Shown here: positions 23,528 to 36,600 of the stretch, piece by piece
Numbering within the stretch: the first letter of the stretch is position 1
How the letters are laid out: each line of letters begins with the position of its first letter
NCBI GenBank assembly: GCA_022702705.1
Contig: CM040428.1
Location: 112,114,022-112,178,021 of the forward strand
Direction of reading: 5' to 3'
DNA from: Papilionanthe hookeriana x Papilionanthe teres
Lineage: Eukaryota; Streptophyta; Magnoliopsida; Asparagales; Orchidaceae
Length of the DNA stretch: 64,000 bases
Made by a program: the position numbers and the translations under genes
Notes under the pieces: generated by a model
Database searches by the model: none
Seen by the model: only the letters and a program-made list of their open reading frames with translations
Told to the model about the DNA's origin: nothing

Positions 23528-24865
23528 TTAAGAGGCGATTCCGCCGGTAAAGGGTGTCTTTGCGAGGAAGTCTGCTAGGACTTGTCCCTTTACGGCATGA
23601 AGAGGGACGAAAGTTATATCAAATTTCAATAGTATCATTGACCACCTGACAAGTCTACCGGAAAGCGTCGGTCGGATCATCAAATATTGCAACGGATTAA
23701 ACTTCGAAATAAGGTTGACCTTATGAGAAAGCATGTTGTGCCTGAGCTTCTGTGCAGTGAAGATCAGGGCCAAACAGTGTTTCTCAATAGGAGGATACTA
23801 TACTTCCGTCGGAATTAGACGACGGCTTAAGTAGTAGAGCGCATTTTCTTTTCCCTCGTCATTGACCTGGGCTAGCAGGGCTCCGAGAGAGTCGTCTAGA
23901 GCTGCGGTATAAAGTATTAATGGTCTACCCGAGACTGGGGCTGCTAAAACAAGAGGTGTCATTAAATACTGTTTAATGTCATCAAAGGCATGTTGACATT
24001 TGAAGTCCTAAGAAAACTTGGCATCCTTCTTAACCAAAGCAGAAAAAGGTTGACACCTTCCTGACAAATTCGAGATAAAGCGTCAAAGATATGCCAATTT
24101 CCCTTGAAAGGATTGTAATTTTTTCAAGGTTTTAGGAGGTGGCATTTCTAAGATAGCTTTAATCTTCTCCGGATCGATTTCAATTCCACGATGTCGAACA
24201 ACAAATCCTAAGAATTTCCTAGAGGTGACGCCGAAGGCGCATTTCAAGGGATTCATCTTAAGGTTAAATTGTCTTAATCGCTCGAAAACAATTCTCAAAT
24301 CATACAAATGATCTTATTTTAGTTTACTTTTGATGACTACATCATCCACGTAGCACTCGACTTGGTTGTGAATGAGATCATCAAAAATTCTTGTCATTGC
24401 TCTTTGATAAGTTGCTCCTGCGTTCTTTAATCCAAACGACATCACTGTGTAGCAGTATACCCCGATCGGCGTTATGAAGGCTGTAAGCTTTTCATCTTCT
24501 GGTGCCATCTTTATCTGGTTGTATCCCGAAGATCCATCCATGAATGAGAAGACTTCATGTGTTGAAGCAATGTCGATCATCAATTCTGGAATTGGTATCG
24601 GGAATTCATCCTTTGGACATGCTTTGTTTAAATCTCTGAAGTCTACGCAGATTCTGATCTGACCATTCTTCTTTCTGACCGGTACCACATTGGCTAACCA
24701 AGTTGGATATTGTTCTTCACGGACAAATTTAGCATCTATTAGCTTCTTAACTTCAGCTATAACTTGTTGTTCAATATCCAGACGCATTCTTCTCGGAGCT
24801 TGTCTGACTGGAATGGCAGTGGGATCCACTCCTAGTTTGTGAGCTGCGACTTCGGAGCTAATCAC
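23528..24865 (-). pseudogene. Element A reverse transcriptase and first RNase H
   Basis: 24865-24314 holds the RT fingers and palm: VPVRKKNGQIRICVDFRDLN, FSFMDGSSGYNQIKM and the catalytic ECYVDDVVIKSK. After a stop at 24313-24311 it continues in 24307-24083 (MNPLKCAFGVTSRKFLGFVV; IEIDPEKIKAI) through the connection into RNase H, whose recognisable end is 23773-23528 (LIFTAQKLRH...; FDITFVPLHAVKGQVLADFLA). Between 24083 and 23773 the frame is damaged. All RT catalytic residues are intact. Confidence 0.95.
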
Positions 24866-24903
24866 GGCATTTCATCATAACTCCAAGCAAAACAGTTCTT
24901 GAA

Positions 24904-27061
24904 TTACATTAGTAGCTTGATTATCTCTTCGGAGTCTTCTTTATTGAGTAAGGAGCTAACAAAGGTCGGCCTAGGCTCTTCGCTAGTACCTAAGTTAACT
25001 TCCATTAACTCGTCTATTGTAGATTTAATTTCTTCTTCGAATTCTGGTGGAGCATCTCTGATTGGTAGATCTTCGAGATCTTCTGAAGCTTCCAAGTAGT
25101 CTTCTTTAGGCTCGCAAGTGACAACCAAGCAAAATCCTGTATCGTCAACAGACCCTACTGTGCCGAATCCGAGACCATGTTTTGAATTGGGAGGCCGACT
25201 GGCATTGTTCCATAATTTTTCAAAGTGTTGTGATCGACCTTTTGTTCATTGTTTAGGTAAGACACCACCTTGAATTAAATTTTGAACACAGGGAGAGTAC
25301 CACTCAAAAGGTAATTCCATTAATTCAGAAGAAGTAACATCTTCAAATTGTACATCTTTTTCATTATTGGAAGAAGAAGCACCACGGTAAAACTTGATCG
25401 GCTTAGCACCACCACCATGCACTTCCTTGACCACCATACCCTCGATCTTATTAGAATGGATCGGGGTCAGGGTCATAGTATGTACATAATGGTTAATCTT
25501 CTCGTACATTGATTTGTATTCTTCATTCTTTTCATCTTCGAGAGAGATCTTGAACTGGGGTTTCTTTTGATTTATTGTTGCTGCTTCTTTCTTGATTTCC
25601 TCTTCTTTGGAACTGGTCTCCCAATCAACGTCGATGACTGGTTTCTTCTGTCCAACTGTTCTAACGTCTCTTCCACGATCTCGTCCCCGGCCTCGACCTC
25701 GGGTGCGAGTTCTGAAGAAACCTTCACCATCTCGCCGTGAGGGAGTGGTGAGTAACCGTTGGACTAGAATCTCAGGCTCTTTACCGTCTTGCACTTCTTT
25801 TACTTCATTTGGTAAGGTGTTTTTGGAAAAGATTGCTTTCTTCGGAGGCGCAAAATAGGCTACATCTTCGTGAATTCCGATTTCATGCACGAAGAATGGT
25901 TGCAAGTCACCTTTGATACACTGTTCTCCTCCTTCGTAATACTTTATGCACTGGTGCAAGGACGACGGTACCATCCGATTTTCATGGATCCATGGCCAAC
26001 CCAGTAGAGCGTTGAATGATGTTTCAGAATCAATTATGTGGAATTTTGCGGTTGTCTTTGCTAAATCACTGGTCTTCATCAGTAACGTTATCGATCCAAG
26101 AGCTCTTTCTCCTTTCTGATTGAACCCTCTTAATAACATCTTGTCTGCTTCGAGGTCGCGAGCATCAATTTCCAAATATGCTAACGTTCGAAGGCTCATT
26201 ATGTTGATTGATGCTCCTGGATCAACCAACACTCTGGAGAGCGTAAACTTTCCAATAGTGACTGAGATGTACAATGGTCGATTGTGATCAGCCGTTCCGA
26301 GTAGTAAATCATTGTCCGTGAAAGTAACACCTCGCTGTTCTTTTAATGAACAAACCTCGTCGAAGGAATTACCGGCCATTTGAGCTAAACAAATCTCTGG
26401 ATCAAGTAGAGCCTTGATTAGAACTTCCCTCATCTCCTTTGACAGGATCAGAGCGTCGTATATGCTCAGTTTGGCTTGTAGCTTCCTAAGATGGGCTAGC
26501 ACGTTTTAGTCCACTTTATTACCATGTTCTTCATTTTCTTCCCGAATGGGCAGTTCCTTGCTGGGATTAGCTCCACCTGAGCAACCACCTACTTTCCTTT
26601 ATCCTTTGGACCCATTATCGGGGGTAGAACTTTTTAACTTCTTAGGTTGACTTCAGTTATTTCTTCTGAATTTGGTGTTGAATCTGCCGGTGTATCCTCT
26701 TGAATTGGAATGTCTGGCTCTTCTGGCGTTGCTTCAGAATCTGATGACTCTAGTTCTATCGCAATCGGAGCTCCTCGAAATTCACAAATGGATTCGTTGC
26801 ATGTGAGCTTTCGTAGCCATCCTTGTGAACGTCTTCTCCTTCGTCGTGGTCATCGAGGTTTAGTATGATTTGAGAATCTTTATTTATATCGGAATTGAGA
26901 TCCGGATTAGGTTGGTTTTCGTTAGTTACGTAATCGTTAGAAACAGTCAAAATGTAGCCAACGCCAAAACTCTTATCATTATAAGATCCCGCCGGGGTGA
27001 GAAAATAATCATACAGAGTCAGAGGTTCTAGGGATTTCTCCCCCAAATCGGAAACAACCAT
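24904..27061 (-). pseudogene. Element A protease and protease-RT linker
   Basis: 27061-26756 is an acidic pre-protease segment (LTLYDYFLTPAGSYNDKSFG). The long frame 26502-25246 (418 codons) contains the protease active site VDPGASINIMSL at about 26228-26190 and the downstream NALLGWPWIHENRM motif. It then has an arginine-glycine tract around 25720-25675 (RGRGRGRDRGRD) that may bind RNA. 25128-24904 bridges to RT. Breaks lie near 26505-26750 and 24866-24903. Confidence 0.9.
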
Positions 27062-27290
27062 CCTAGGATAAGCAGCCCCTAGTCTACTCTTTAGAGCCTC
27101 GGTTTTCTTTTCTTCTACGATCTTATCTTCCTTCTGGGCGGTTCTTCAATCGCAGGTGATAGTGCCAGCTCGACAGATTTCAAACTTTAAGTTGAAGCAC
27201 GTACCGAAGCGGTTTGGATGTGATCCAAATTTTTCTTTGAAGACTTTGTCCAGATGGTACTCCATCGATCATGGGTCGTGTAAGGGTCTA

Positions 27291-28624
27291 TCAGAACAAT
27301 AGGATCCGTGAAATAACATTGACGGAACCTCCCTTTTGGGGTTCCTTCATGTATTCCTTCGGGATCGTTATGTTCCCTTTCCGGAGATTGTCGTCAAGCC
27401 AAATCTTGAAAGTGATGCAATCCTCTATCTTATGCCCGAGCATCCGGTGGTAAGGGAAATAGTTTGGATGATCTTTCTTGTTGACTTCTTCCGGCCTCTT
27501 GGGCTCTAGTAGCTGAAAATATGGTGTCTTTATTAAACTGCGGAACATCTTCGCCACTGCTTCAGTTTTGAATGGATATTCCTTGTTCAGAAAATATTTC
27601 AGGGTATGCTGTGGACGAGGCGGTTGATCATAATGCTGAGGCGACTGATAACTCAGTCGAGGTTGTTGATAACCCTGCTGAGGTTGTTGGTAAGTACGTT
27701 GCGGTGGTTGATAGCTAGGCTGTGGCCGCTCTGGCTGTATTTGTACTGGCTACTTGCCCTTATCTACTGCCGCGACGATTCTGGACTTCTTTTCGAATGT
27801 TTTTACGGGCTTCTGCTTATCTCTCTTGTCCACGAAACTTAGCTAATTTGCTTCCTCTTGTAAGCTCCCGACCTTGCTAAGCAGCTTCTCGAAAGTCTTG
27901 ATTGTAAATCCTTTAAGGAGAAGTGCTATCGGGCCATGGATACTTTTAAGCAAGATGCCGACTGCATGCTGTTCCTATAGCTGTGGTTCACACTTCATGC
28001 TTAAATTCCTCCATCGAAGTATGTAATACACTAGAGTTTCGTTCGGTTTATGGTGCTCCACCACTAGATCACCGATGGTGATGTGGTGCCGAGCCCCGGC
28101 AAACCGCTTAACGAAGAGGTTTTCTAATTCTGCAAAGGTCTTAATTGAACCATTTGGCAATTCTGCGTACTAGTCGAAGGTGATCCCTGACAAACTGCTA
28201 ATGAACTGACGGAAGAGTAAAGCGTCACTCCCATCAGCATTGCAGCAACTAGCACGAAAATGTGCGACATGCTGCCGGGTTTTCCCGTTCCATCAAAAGT
28301 CTTAAACAGAGGTGGTACGAAGCCTTTCGGGTATTAGACTGCATCGAAATCTTTGGGGTAAGGTCTACCCATCTGAATAGATGCTCCACTCTTGGATTGT
28401 GCTAAAGCTTCTCGCACTTACTGTTCTACCATGTTTTTAATGTCCTTTTCGGGAATCATACTCTGTGTAGAATCCTTCTTTGGTGGCTCGTCTCCGTTGA
28501 CGGATGTGATTTCTTTTCCTCCAACTGCAATATGGATGATTTTTGGAGGTGTTTCTTTCTGAGGTTGTACTTGACTCTGGAGAGTGGCTAAAGCAACAGC
28601 CATCTCTTCCATCCTCTTTGCCAC
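27291..28624 (-). pseudogene. Element A gag
   Basis: Frame fragments 28624-28418, 28160-27975 and 27557-27291. The capsid-like core reads MPNGSIKTFAELENLFVKRF followed by DLVVEHHKPNETLVYYILRW, the standard Ty3/gypsy gag arm. The nucleocapsid part has YFPYHRMLGHKIEDC, the His/Cys-type knuckle seen in Tat/Ogre gags in place of CCHC. Several stops (for example near 28375 and 27975) make this copy defective. The protein would form the virus-like particle and bind element RNA. Confidence 0.88.
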
Positions 28625-29989
28625 TTGGAAATTGTGTCATCACATTCCCGAAGCTGTGCTCTCATCACTTCCGGTTCATCTCTTTCCGCAGCTGTCGAAG
28701 CACCCTGCGAGGCTGATGATGCTCGTGTCTCAACCATGTTGATCTCAACATACTCCTCATCCATGAACTCTGATGAGTCAACTTCATTTTTCAACTTTTC
28801 TCCTCTTTCTTTTGCCAACTGGTGGATATCCGTCCTTAGCTTTCCTATAGCATCCTCGAGGGGTCTCTTCCAGACGGTCTCGTGGTTGTCGTGTGATGGT
28901 TGTTGAACTTCTTTTTTGGGAGTTTCTTTTATTGCGGTAGCACTTCCTTCTGGTTCAGGCTGTTTGACGAGACTTTTCTTCCCAGGACGTTGTGTTGGTC
29001 TCGGCTCGGTAATAATAGGTCGCCACACCATCCTTCTTGCAGCAGAAGGCCTAGGACCGGACTGTCTGTCAGCTATATGCTGGTAGGTGGTGTACTCCCT
29101 GATATGATGGCCCAATACAACAACAGGTGAACTAGCTCTCATTTTCTTCCTTGGTTTCTCTACGGCAGTGACAGGCTCTCTCGCGGTCCGAGGCGGGATC
29201 TAGCTAGCACTCGTCCCATTCTTCTTAGGATTTCTGACACAGGGCATCTTTCTTTCTTTGCCAATTTTCTATCACAGCTTGTAGCCGAGCAAATGACGCA
29301 GTCTTAACCCTTTTTCTTTTGTAGTTACTATAGTATGTAGGTCGGGGTAGTGTAGCGGCAATCCTCCAGACATCTTCTTCATCCGATGCAGCAGAGAGGG
29401 GGTGAAACCTACTCCCTTCCAACGAGGTATATACTCGGGCGAGTTGTTCTCTTTCCTCGGGAATTTCTTCTAGAAAAGCAACTTCGGCGGCTTTGGCTTT
29501 CTCGATCTCGGCGATCTTTACGCTCTATTTCTCCTTTGAGTCCGAGTTAGGGGTGCAACTCTTGAGCTCGGACCCGATCTCGAAAACAGATGGTATTGTA
29601 GCAAAATCTATACCCTCCACGGTGATAGGCTCATCACAGACTTGGATTTCCTTCCACTTTAGTTTGACAGAAGCCGGGGTAGGTGCAGAGATGACGAGAC
29701 CGGCGGGGGTAGAGATAACAGTCCTCCTACGAATAACAATACTTCTTTCAGCTGGAACCCTTTGCAGGGGAGGGAATTCTTGAGCCGACTCCAAGTTGAA
29801 CTCAATTACGGGCTCTTCAGTTTCTGGCACTTTGTCCATTAGTGCGAAGAGAGTGACGTCAGCGAACTTGATATCTGTATTGTCGAACTCTTGTCCAAAA
29901 TGGATGATCCCATTATCAGGCATCTCATCCTTATAGACGGCAAAGTCCATTCCATTGGTGAAGGAGAAAATTAACTTTGGTGCAGTCAT
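28588..29989 (-). pseudogene. Element A ORF1, extra N-terminal ORF before gag
   Basis: Frames 29989-29525, 29422-29225 and 29142-28588, in the place where Ogre/Tat elements carry an additional ORF1. It starts MTAPKLIFSFTNG. Residues 1-31 align without gaps to the first 31 of the AlkB protein (L, F, NG, A, D, II/VI, G and F shared). The rest is charged and low in complexity (KRKRVK near 29310; a Glu/Lys-rich segment near 28800). Its function is unknown in all Tat elements. It flows into gag through a frame break near 28620. Confidence 0.75.
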
Positions 29990-30513
29990 TTTCTGCAGTG
30001 GTAGATTCTGAGTATTAGTTCCGAATTATGCTTCCTTTTGTCGCAAAATTTAGGACGAAAAAGAAAGAGTCCGAACACATTTTCGTTTATCTTAATGTAT
30101 TTATGATTTAAAAGAGTTTGTTTATTAAAAGGGTTGTTTATTAGAAGATTTGTTTATTAGGAACAAAATGTTTACAGAACGGAGTTAATAGAAAAAGGAA
30201 GGGACCCTGTTTGGATATGAAAAGGAAGAGAAATTCTTGCAAAACTTCTCAACCCGAAGGACCGCTCCTAAGCTAACACCTATTGGGGGTCCACCCCACC
30301 TCAGAAAAGAGGTAAAAGTATTTCAGAACCTCTCTGTTTAGGGGTGTCTAAACAGTGGCTCCTAAATCCGAGAGAAGTTAACTATACCCGTTCAAGATAG
30401 AAATGAACGTAGTATGCCAACGGAAGAATGATAGTTTTGGTCCATTAGGGATATGGACTCACTATCGATTTATGAAAGCAAAACCATCTAATCAAAATGG
30501 AGAGAGGAACTAG
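29990..30513 (-). other. Element A untranslated leader
   Basis: About 520 bp between primer site and ORF1, matching 61221-61724 of B, including the line around AACACCTATTGGGGGTCCAC. No ORF is supported. The packaging signal and any splice donor should lie here. Confidence 0.7.
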
Positions 30514-30531
30514 TCCCCAGCGGAGTCGCCA
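30514..30531 (-). promoter_or_regulatory. Element A primer-binding site
   Basis: The minus strand reads TGGCGACTCCGCTGGGGA two bases after the LTR end ...CACAACA. It starts TGG (complement of tRNA CCA) and resembles the tRNA-Arg sites reported for Ogre/Tat elements; the tRNA assignment is from memory. Confidence 0.85.
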
Positions 30532-30533
30532 GA

Positions 30534-30612
30534 TGTTGTGCGGCTTATTTTTAGGTTGTGTTTTGAAAAGAGGGTCGCCTACAGAAATTGTCGGCGAATT
30601 TTAAATTTTAAA

Positions 30613-30659
<47 letters not shown>

Positions 30660-33600
30660 ATATATATAATTTAGAAAGTAGCATTTGATTTTGAAAATAA
30701 TTTTTAAGTTTGAAAATTTTTAAGATATGAAATTAAACCGATCTCACATCCCAAATAGTTTATATAAAAGAGTGCAGCACCATAAATCGTGTATCTATCC
30801 TGAAGAATAGATACACTGCTTGATGATGGGCTCGATTAAATAAACTAGAAGATTTGTGACATCCGTTTGGTCCGCGAACCAGTTTTATAAGCCGATAAGT
30901 TCCCCTGCTTAATATAAAGAAATTAAGCGGGGTTTATATTACTCAGGTTCTTAAAGTTCCCTATAAGGGCAAGCCCCTATAGTTAATTACATCTTAAATG
31001 ACGGGAATCATTTAAGAAAACTCTCAATAATGATCAATGGTTTTCCTCTCAAGAATTTTTAAGTTTAAGATTTTCAAAGGATTGGATTTTGGAAATTTCA
31101 ATTGGGAATGGATCAAATTTGGAACAGTTTATTTTAAGAATCCAAAGAAAGAGAAGTAGGGGATGTCACGGACCCGAAGTGGACTTCGGTGACTTCCCAA
31201 CTATCCTATGGTTTGGCTTCAATTTGGGAGTTTGTTTAATGTTATAATCTTGCTAGTTTTAGTTAATTAGGACTTATATTTGTATGACATGATCATACAA
31301 GTAGCCTGGAAGATGTGAGGGTTTGTGTCATACCAAACGACTACCTCAGAGTCCTCAGACCGGTTAGGACTTAATTTGCATAAAATGATTATGCAAGTGC
31401 CTAACAAAAAGTTGAGGATTTATGTTGCACTAGGCAAACTACCTCGAAGTCCTATGGTTTGGTTGTTTAATTCTAAGAATGGTTTTGCTGAAGCAGACCC
31501 GAGTTTTGCTGATGACGATGGCCGTGCTGCCCACCATGTTCCGAGCTCCTTGTTGTTGCAGAGGTTTAGTTTTAGAAAATGATAATCAAGAGATGAGAGA
31601 AGTGTTTTGGTTTAGAAGTCTTAAAGTCCAGGTGTTTTAATATTTTGTTAGAGGAATATTAAAGTTGATTATAACAACACCGGTTAAGATCCCACGGTTC
31701 CATCATCCCGACACCGTTATTTTTATTGGATTCACTTAGTCCAGATGAATTTGCTAAACTCAACTGAATGAGTTCCACACTTTCATTTAGACTGTGGGAA
31801 ATCCCGTTAGCAACACATAGGTAATCCGAGGTATTTTCGATCATCCAAAGAGATGTTTTAATTTAATTGCAATTGTAGTTTTGTGTTCTGTTTGTGATTA
31901 AATTTTGAGTTGTTTTATCTTTTGGAATGTTGTGGCGGTGAATTTTATCTTGTGGTGACTTTTAATTTAGTTTTGACTTTCAGTTTTGTGACTATCCTAA
32001 AGGTTTCAGTTTTCACACAACACTCTTGTTTAACATGCAAGAAAAAGTAGAGTGCAGTGCATGTAAGTAAATTACAATAAAGTAAATTGCAATAAAATAA
32101 AAGCGTACCTGGAGGGTCTTCCCGTCATCCCAAGCTGTACTTAAAACACATATTAAGGCATTTAAATATTTACAACAAGTACCCAAGTAAAGCTAAGGGA
32201 AAGGTTTTGGTTGTCTGCCAAAGTCCTAGCCTTATTGCTAGTCATCTCCTATGACGTCTAGGTTCTTCTGTTTTGTTTAGGGATGATTTTCTTCATCAAA
32301 GAGCAATTAAATTTAATTGTTATTCTAAAACATCCCATCATATTGAGAAAGTGCTTAGGACGAGTCCTAAACATCTTTTCAATACTTCTGAGATTATTTT
32401 GAATCCAAGTAAATTTAGTTGCACAAGTGAATTAATCATCCAGGAGTTTAGTTAAGCTTTGTCTCTTGCTCAGTGAATTTGGGCATTTGATTACCCGATG
32501 AAGTGACATCTCACTTAATACTCTATTTAAGAGTTATAATAATTAAAGCCTTTAGGGGCAAGTTGGTTTGTTGAGAATTTTAATCATTCTTAATTTGAAG
32601 TTTGAGTTAATGGTTTAAAATGATTTAGTTTAATTATGAGGTTTTAATTAGTAATTTTAAGTTTGGAATAGTGTTCAAATTATTTTTGGTTTAAATCTTT
32701 ATACTTTAAGTGATCTTAATATTTTAAATTTGTTTTACTTTTATTATTGAATGGTGTTAATTTAATATAATTTAAATTTAATTTAACTTAATTTAATTTA
32801 ATTTAAATATTTTAAATTAAATTTAACTTAATTGTTAAATTGTTAATTTAATTTAATTTTAATTTAATTTTTTTACTTAATTTAATTTATTTTAATTTTA
32901 ATTTAATTTAATTTAATTGTTAAACCACTTAATATTTTGAGCTTTCCTTTAATTTGAAGGTTATTTATTTTTTTAAATTTTAATTTACTTAGTTTGGATT
33001 ATCATTTTAATCTTGATTAAGAGTTAAACATTATTGAAGTGATTTATTTTGGGATTTTTTTGTTAAAGAATTAATGTTCTCTCAAGTTATACCCCTATTT
33101 TTAATAATTCAAATTTTCATTAATCTTCTAAATTTTAAATTGTTTAAATAATTAAAGTTTCATTTTGGTTTATTAAAAGTGATTAATGGGTTTCTATCCC
33201 TTTAATTTCCCAAAGTTTTAATCATCCAAGAAAGATAAAATCAAATATTTTACCCTCCATTTTAATTAAACCTAAAATTTTAATAAAGGGGTATAAATTC
33301 TTTAATTACCTTTATGCCCTTTTAGGCTTATTTATTTCATAACTCACTAAATTAAGTTCAAATGAACTTGAAATTTTTATGTCACCTCACTCACATGTCA
33401 ATTAAGACATTAGAGGAGAAAATGTGATTTTTCTGAATTTAATTTATTTATATAATTATTTTTAGTAAAAAATAAGGGATTTTAAGGAAAATTTAACAAC
33501 ATGACCAAAGTAAGATTTCTGTCCTTAAGAAAATTATGGGATGTTCCTAATGACCAGAGGACACTTGGACCAATTTTGGTGATTTTTTAAATTATATTTT

Positions 33601-36600
33601 ATTTATTATAATTATTTTTGAGTTTTGGAGTGTTAATTAATTATAAAATAAAATTAAAGTTGAAAAATGGATTTAATAGTTTTCTTAAATCTCTCTTACC
33701 TCAAGGAGTTCAGATAAACAAATTTTATAATTTTCTGATTTTTGTTTGATCTATTGGAATTAATTTAGTGAAAAGGTTGGAAAATACATTTTTTAATATT
33801 AAAAATTATTTTAAGCATTTAAAATTCAATATCTTTACTTTGAGACTTGGGAAAAATATTTGGTTTGTTCCTAAGTGATTAGGAGTCAAAGTATGACATT
33901 TTTGTGATTTTTAATATTTATATTATTTTTATTATTTTTTAATTATTTAAAATATTAAAATATGATTAAAAATGAAAAATTTTAGAAAATTCCAATTTAA
34001 ATTTTTATAGACTCCCCTGATATTAGAGAGCCCACAAAACAAACTTGGTAATTTTTTGAAATGTATTTTTGGAGTTATGAATTTTTAAAGTTTAATTTTG
34101 ATCATGTGGTTTAATTAATTCATTTAGTGGGGCTAATCATTTCCAACTGACCTCAAATTTTTATGCAAGGTTCTCTGTATCCTAAAGATCAATGGAAAAT
34201 TGATTTCAAGTTATTTTGATGTGTGGTTAACCGTAATTAATTAAAATTTAATTTTAGGTATTTATGCTAATTAGGGTTATTCTTAATGAATTAAGCCTAA
34301 CCATAATTATCTTAGGGTCCTCTGGTCCTAAGAAACTTCAGCAAACTTTCCTAGAATTTTCTAAGCAATATGCTAATTATTGGAATTAAAATACCAAAAA
34401 CAGTGACATAAACTTGAAAAATACATAACTTTCCATAGAGATGGCGTCTGACCTTGAAAAATTCAGGGAATGTTCCCAAGATCAGAGGCTTCAAAAGCCC
34501 TATGGTCTCATGCCATGGTGAATTGTCAATGCAAATGGAGAATCAAAATACTGAAATGAGTAAATAAATAATTAAAAATAAAATACTCATCAAAATAACT
34601 TGATTTCTTTTCCACATTGTTCTCCTCTATTCACTGAGCAAGAGAGTATTTTTTAGTTTATTTTTATGATTTTTCTACACAAAGATATGGATTTTCTAAG
34701 TTCTAGTATTTAAATAAATAGAAAAAATCCTATTTATCTACTTATCCGACTCAGCACCGCGTCAACCTACGGCGGATCGAAAGACCACGCGGCGTGCTCC
34801 CATTTAACGTCGTCATCTGAATTAACCGCCACGCGTCCCGCTGTCTCGCTCCTTCCTCTGATCCGACGCAATCTGAGCCGTTAAACCGATACATGTGCGA
34901 TCGGACGACGCCTGGTCATCGTCTACGACTGGTGTGCACCCGTGACCGTCCGCACTAAAACCCTAAGAACTCTCTCCTTTCTCATCAGATTTTCGTGTTC
35001 TTATGCTTTATGGATTCGTCTTGAAGAGAAAAACACATCCATATGGTTTACATTCCATGAAATTAACTGAAATGAAATGAAGAATTACTGGAAGCTCGGG
35101 AGGAAGGAATGATCCATACCTTTGCTCTGAGAAGTGTAGCTTCAATCAGAGAGTTGTGTCACCTTCGATTGCACCCAAGGAAGCTCTAGATGAAGTCTCT
35201 GGCTTTGGGGAATTGTCTAGGTATGAAAGTGTGCACAGCTGATTTCAAAGCTTGGAGGCTAGAGCAACTGGGTAGCCTGGAGAGGGGGCTTTCACTAGGG
35301 AACTCCTTTTCTTGGTCCTGTGCAGGTGTGGGTGAGTTTAATTTGGATTTGGTGGAGGTTTCAGAGATGTCCTAGTTCTGGGCTGAGAATTGAGCTCCAA
35401 AATTGAGCTGAATCAATGGGATTAAGGGTAGGAGAGTAGTGGGGATCAATTGCTCTAGGTGAGGAGAAGGTCCTGGAGCAATTTTGGCAGAGTTTTGTTT
35501 AGGTCTGTTTCATCACCTTCTTTGGCCGAGAGGTGGTATGGTTTAAATAGAGGTGGCTGGAGGGCTTCCCATGGGGTTTAGTAGCTTGGATCAACTGCTC
35601 TGGTGAGGAGAAGAACAGCCATAGTGGCCATTAGACATGGGACAAGTCAGCAAGGCAGAATTCAAAAATTGGCTCACATGGGTGTTCTCGGCCTGGTGGT
35701 TTCCGGTGGCTGTTGTGGTTGGCCGTCCAGGGTCAGGTCACCCTCAAGGTCAGGGAGGTCAGGGCTGGGGTTTAGTGCAGTCAATTGTCCATGGACATGT
35801 GTAAAGGAGTTGCATTGAAATGGAATGGGGGAAGGCTATTTTGGGTTCCAATGAGTCAACCCATGGTTTTGGGCTAGGTTCACCACCCAAGGCCTGGTTT
35901 TGGGCTGAAAAGAATCACTTGGGTCAGCCAAGAGAAAATGGTGTGGTCTCCATCCATGGTGAGGCGGCTAAACTTGCTTTAGTGTGTAGCATGAATGGGG
36001 TTAAAAGTGCTTAAGGAAGGCTTAAGAAAGTAATCCCCTCCTTTGCCATTAATGGGTTGGTGTGGTGGAAAGGGGCTCCCAAGGCTTGCATATGGCTTAT
36101 GCATGGCTTCATGGCTCCATATGGCTTAGGGATGGCTTGGCTTGGTTTCATGAAACTGGGTTTTAAGGATTTAGGATATTTAGAGGTAATTTGGTACATG
36201 GCTTGGTTTTAAAAAGTTTAATGATGAATTTGAAACTTAGGGAGTGATTTAAATCAAAGGGAATGATGAGGGGAAATTTCATGGGGGCTTTAGGATAGAT
36301 TTTGGGCTTTTGGATTTAATTTGGATGGGCCTTTAGAAAGGTTTAAGGAGGTGGGATTTTAGATTTGAAAACAAATTGGTAAATGGAAGTTTTGTAAAAT
36401 ATTGGGCCAAACAAATGTTGGGTTTAGTTTAGGGATGTATCATGAGTGATCTAGAATAGGTTTGAAATGATTTGGAGTTGAATTGGGTTTGATTTGGGAT
36501 TTTTTGGTAAAGGGGCCAAAGTGGGTCAAATTGGGCTAACTTGGGATAAGGTTGGGCTAAGGTTGAATTGATGTAAACTTAATGTTGAGAAATGTTTATG

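Noticed and set aside
27606..27842. Plus-strand Leu/Trp-rich ORF
   Set aside because: Antisense of a Gln/Pro-rich gag segment; no independent support.
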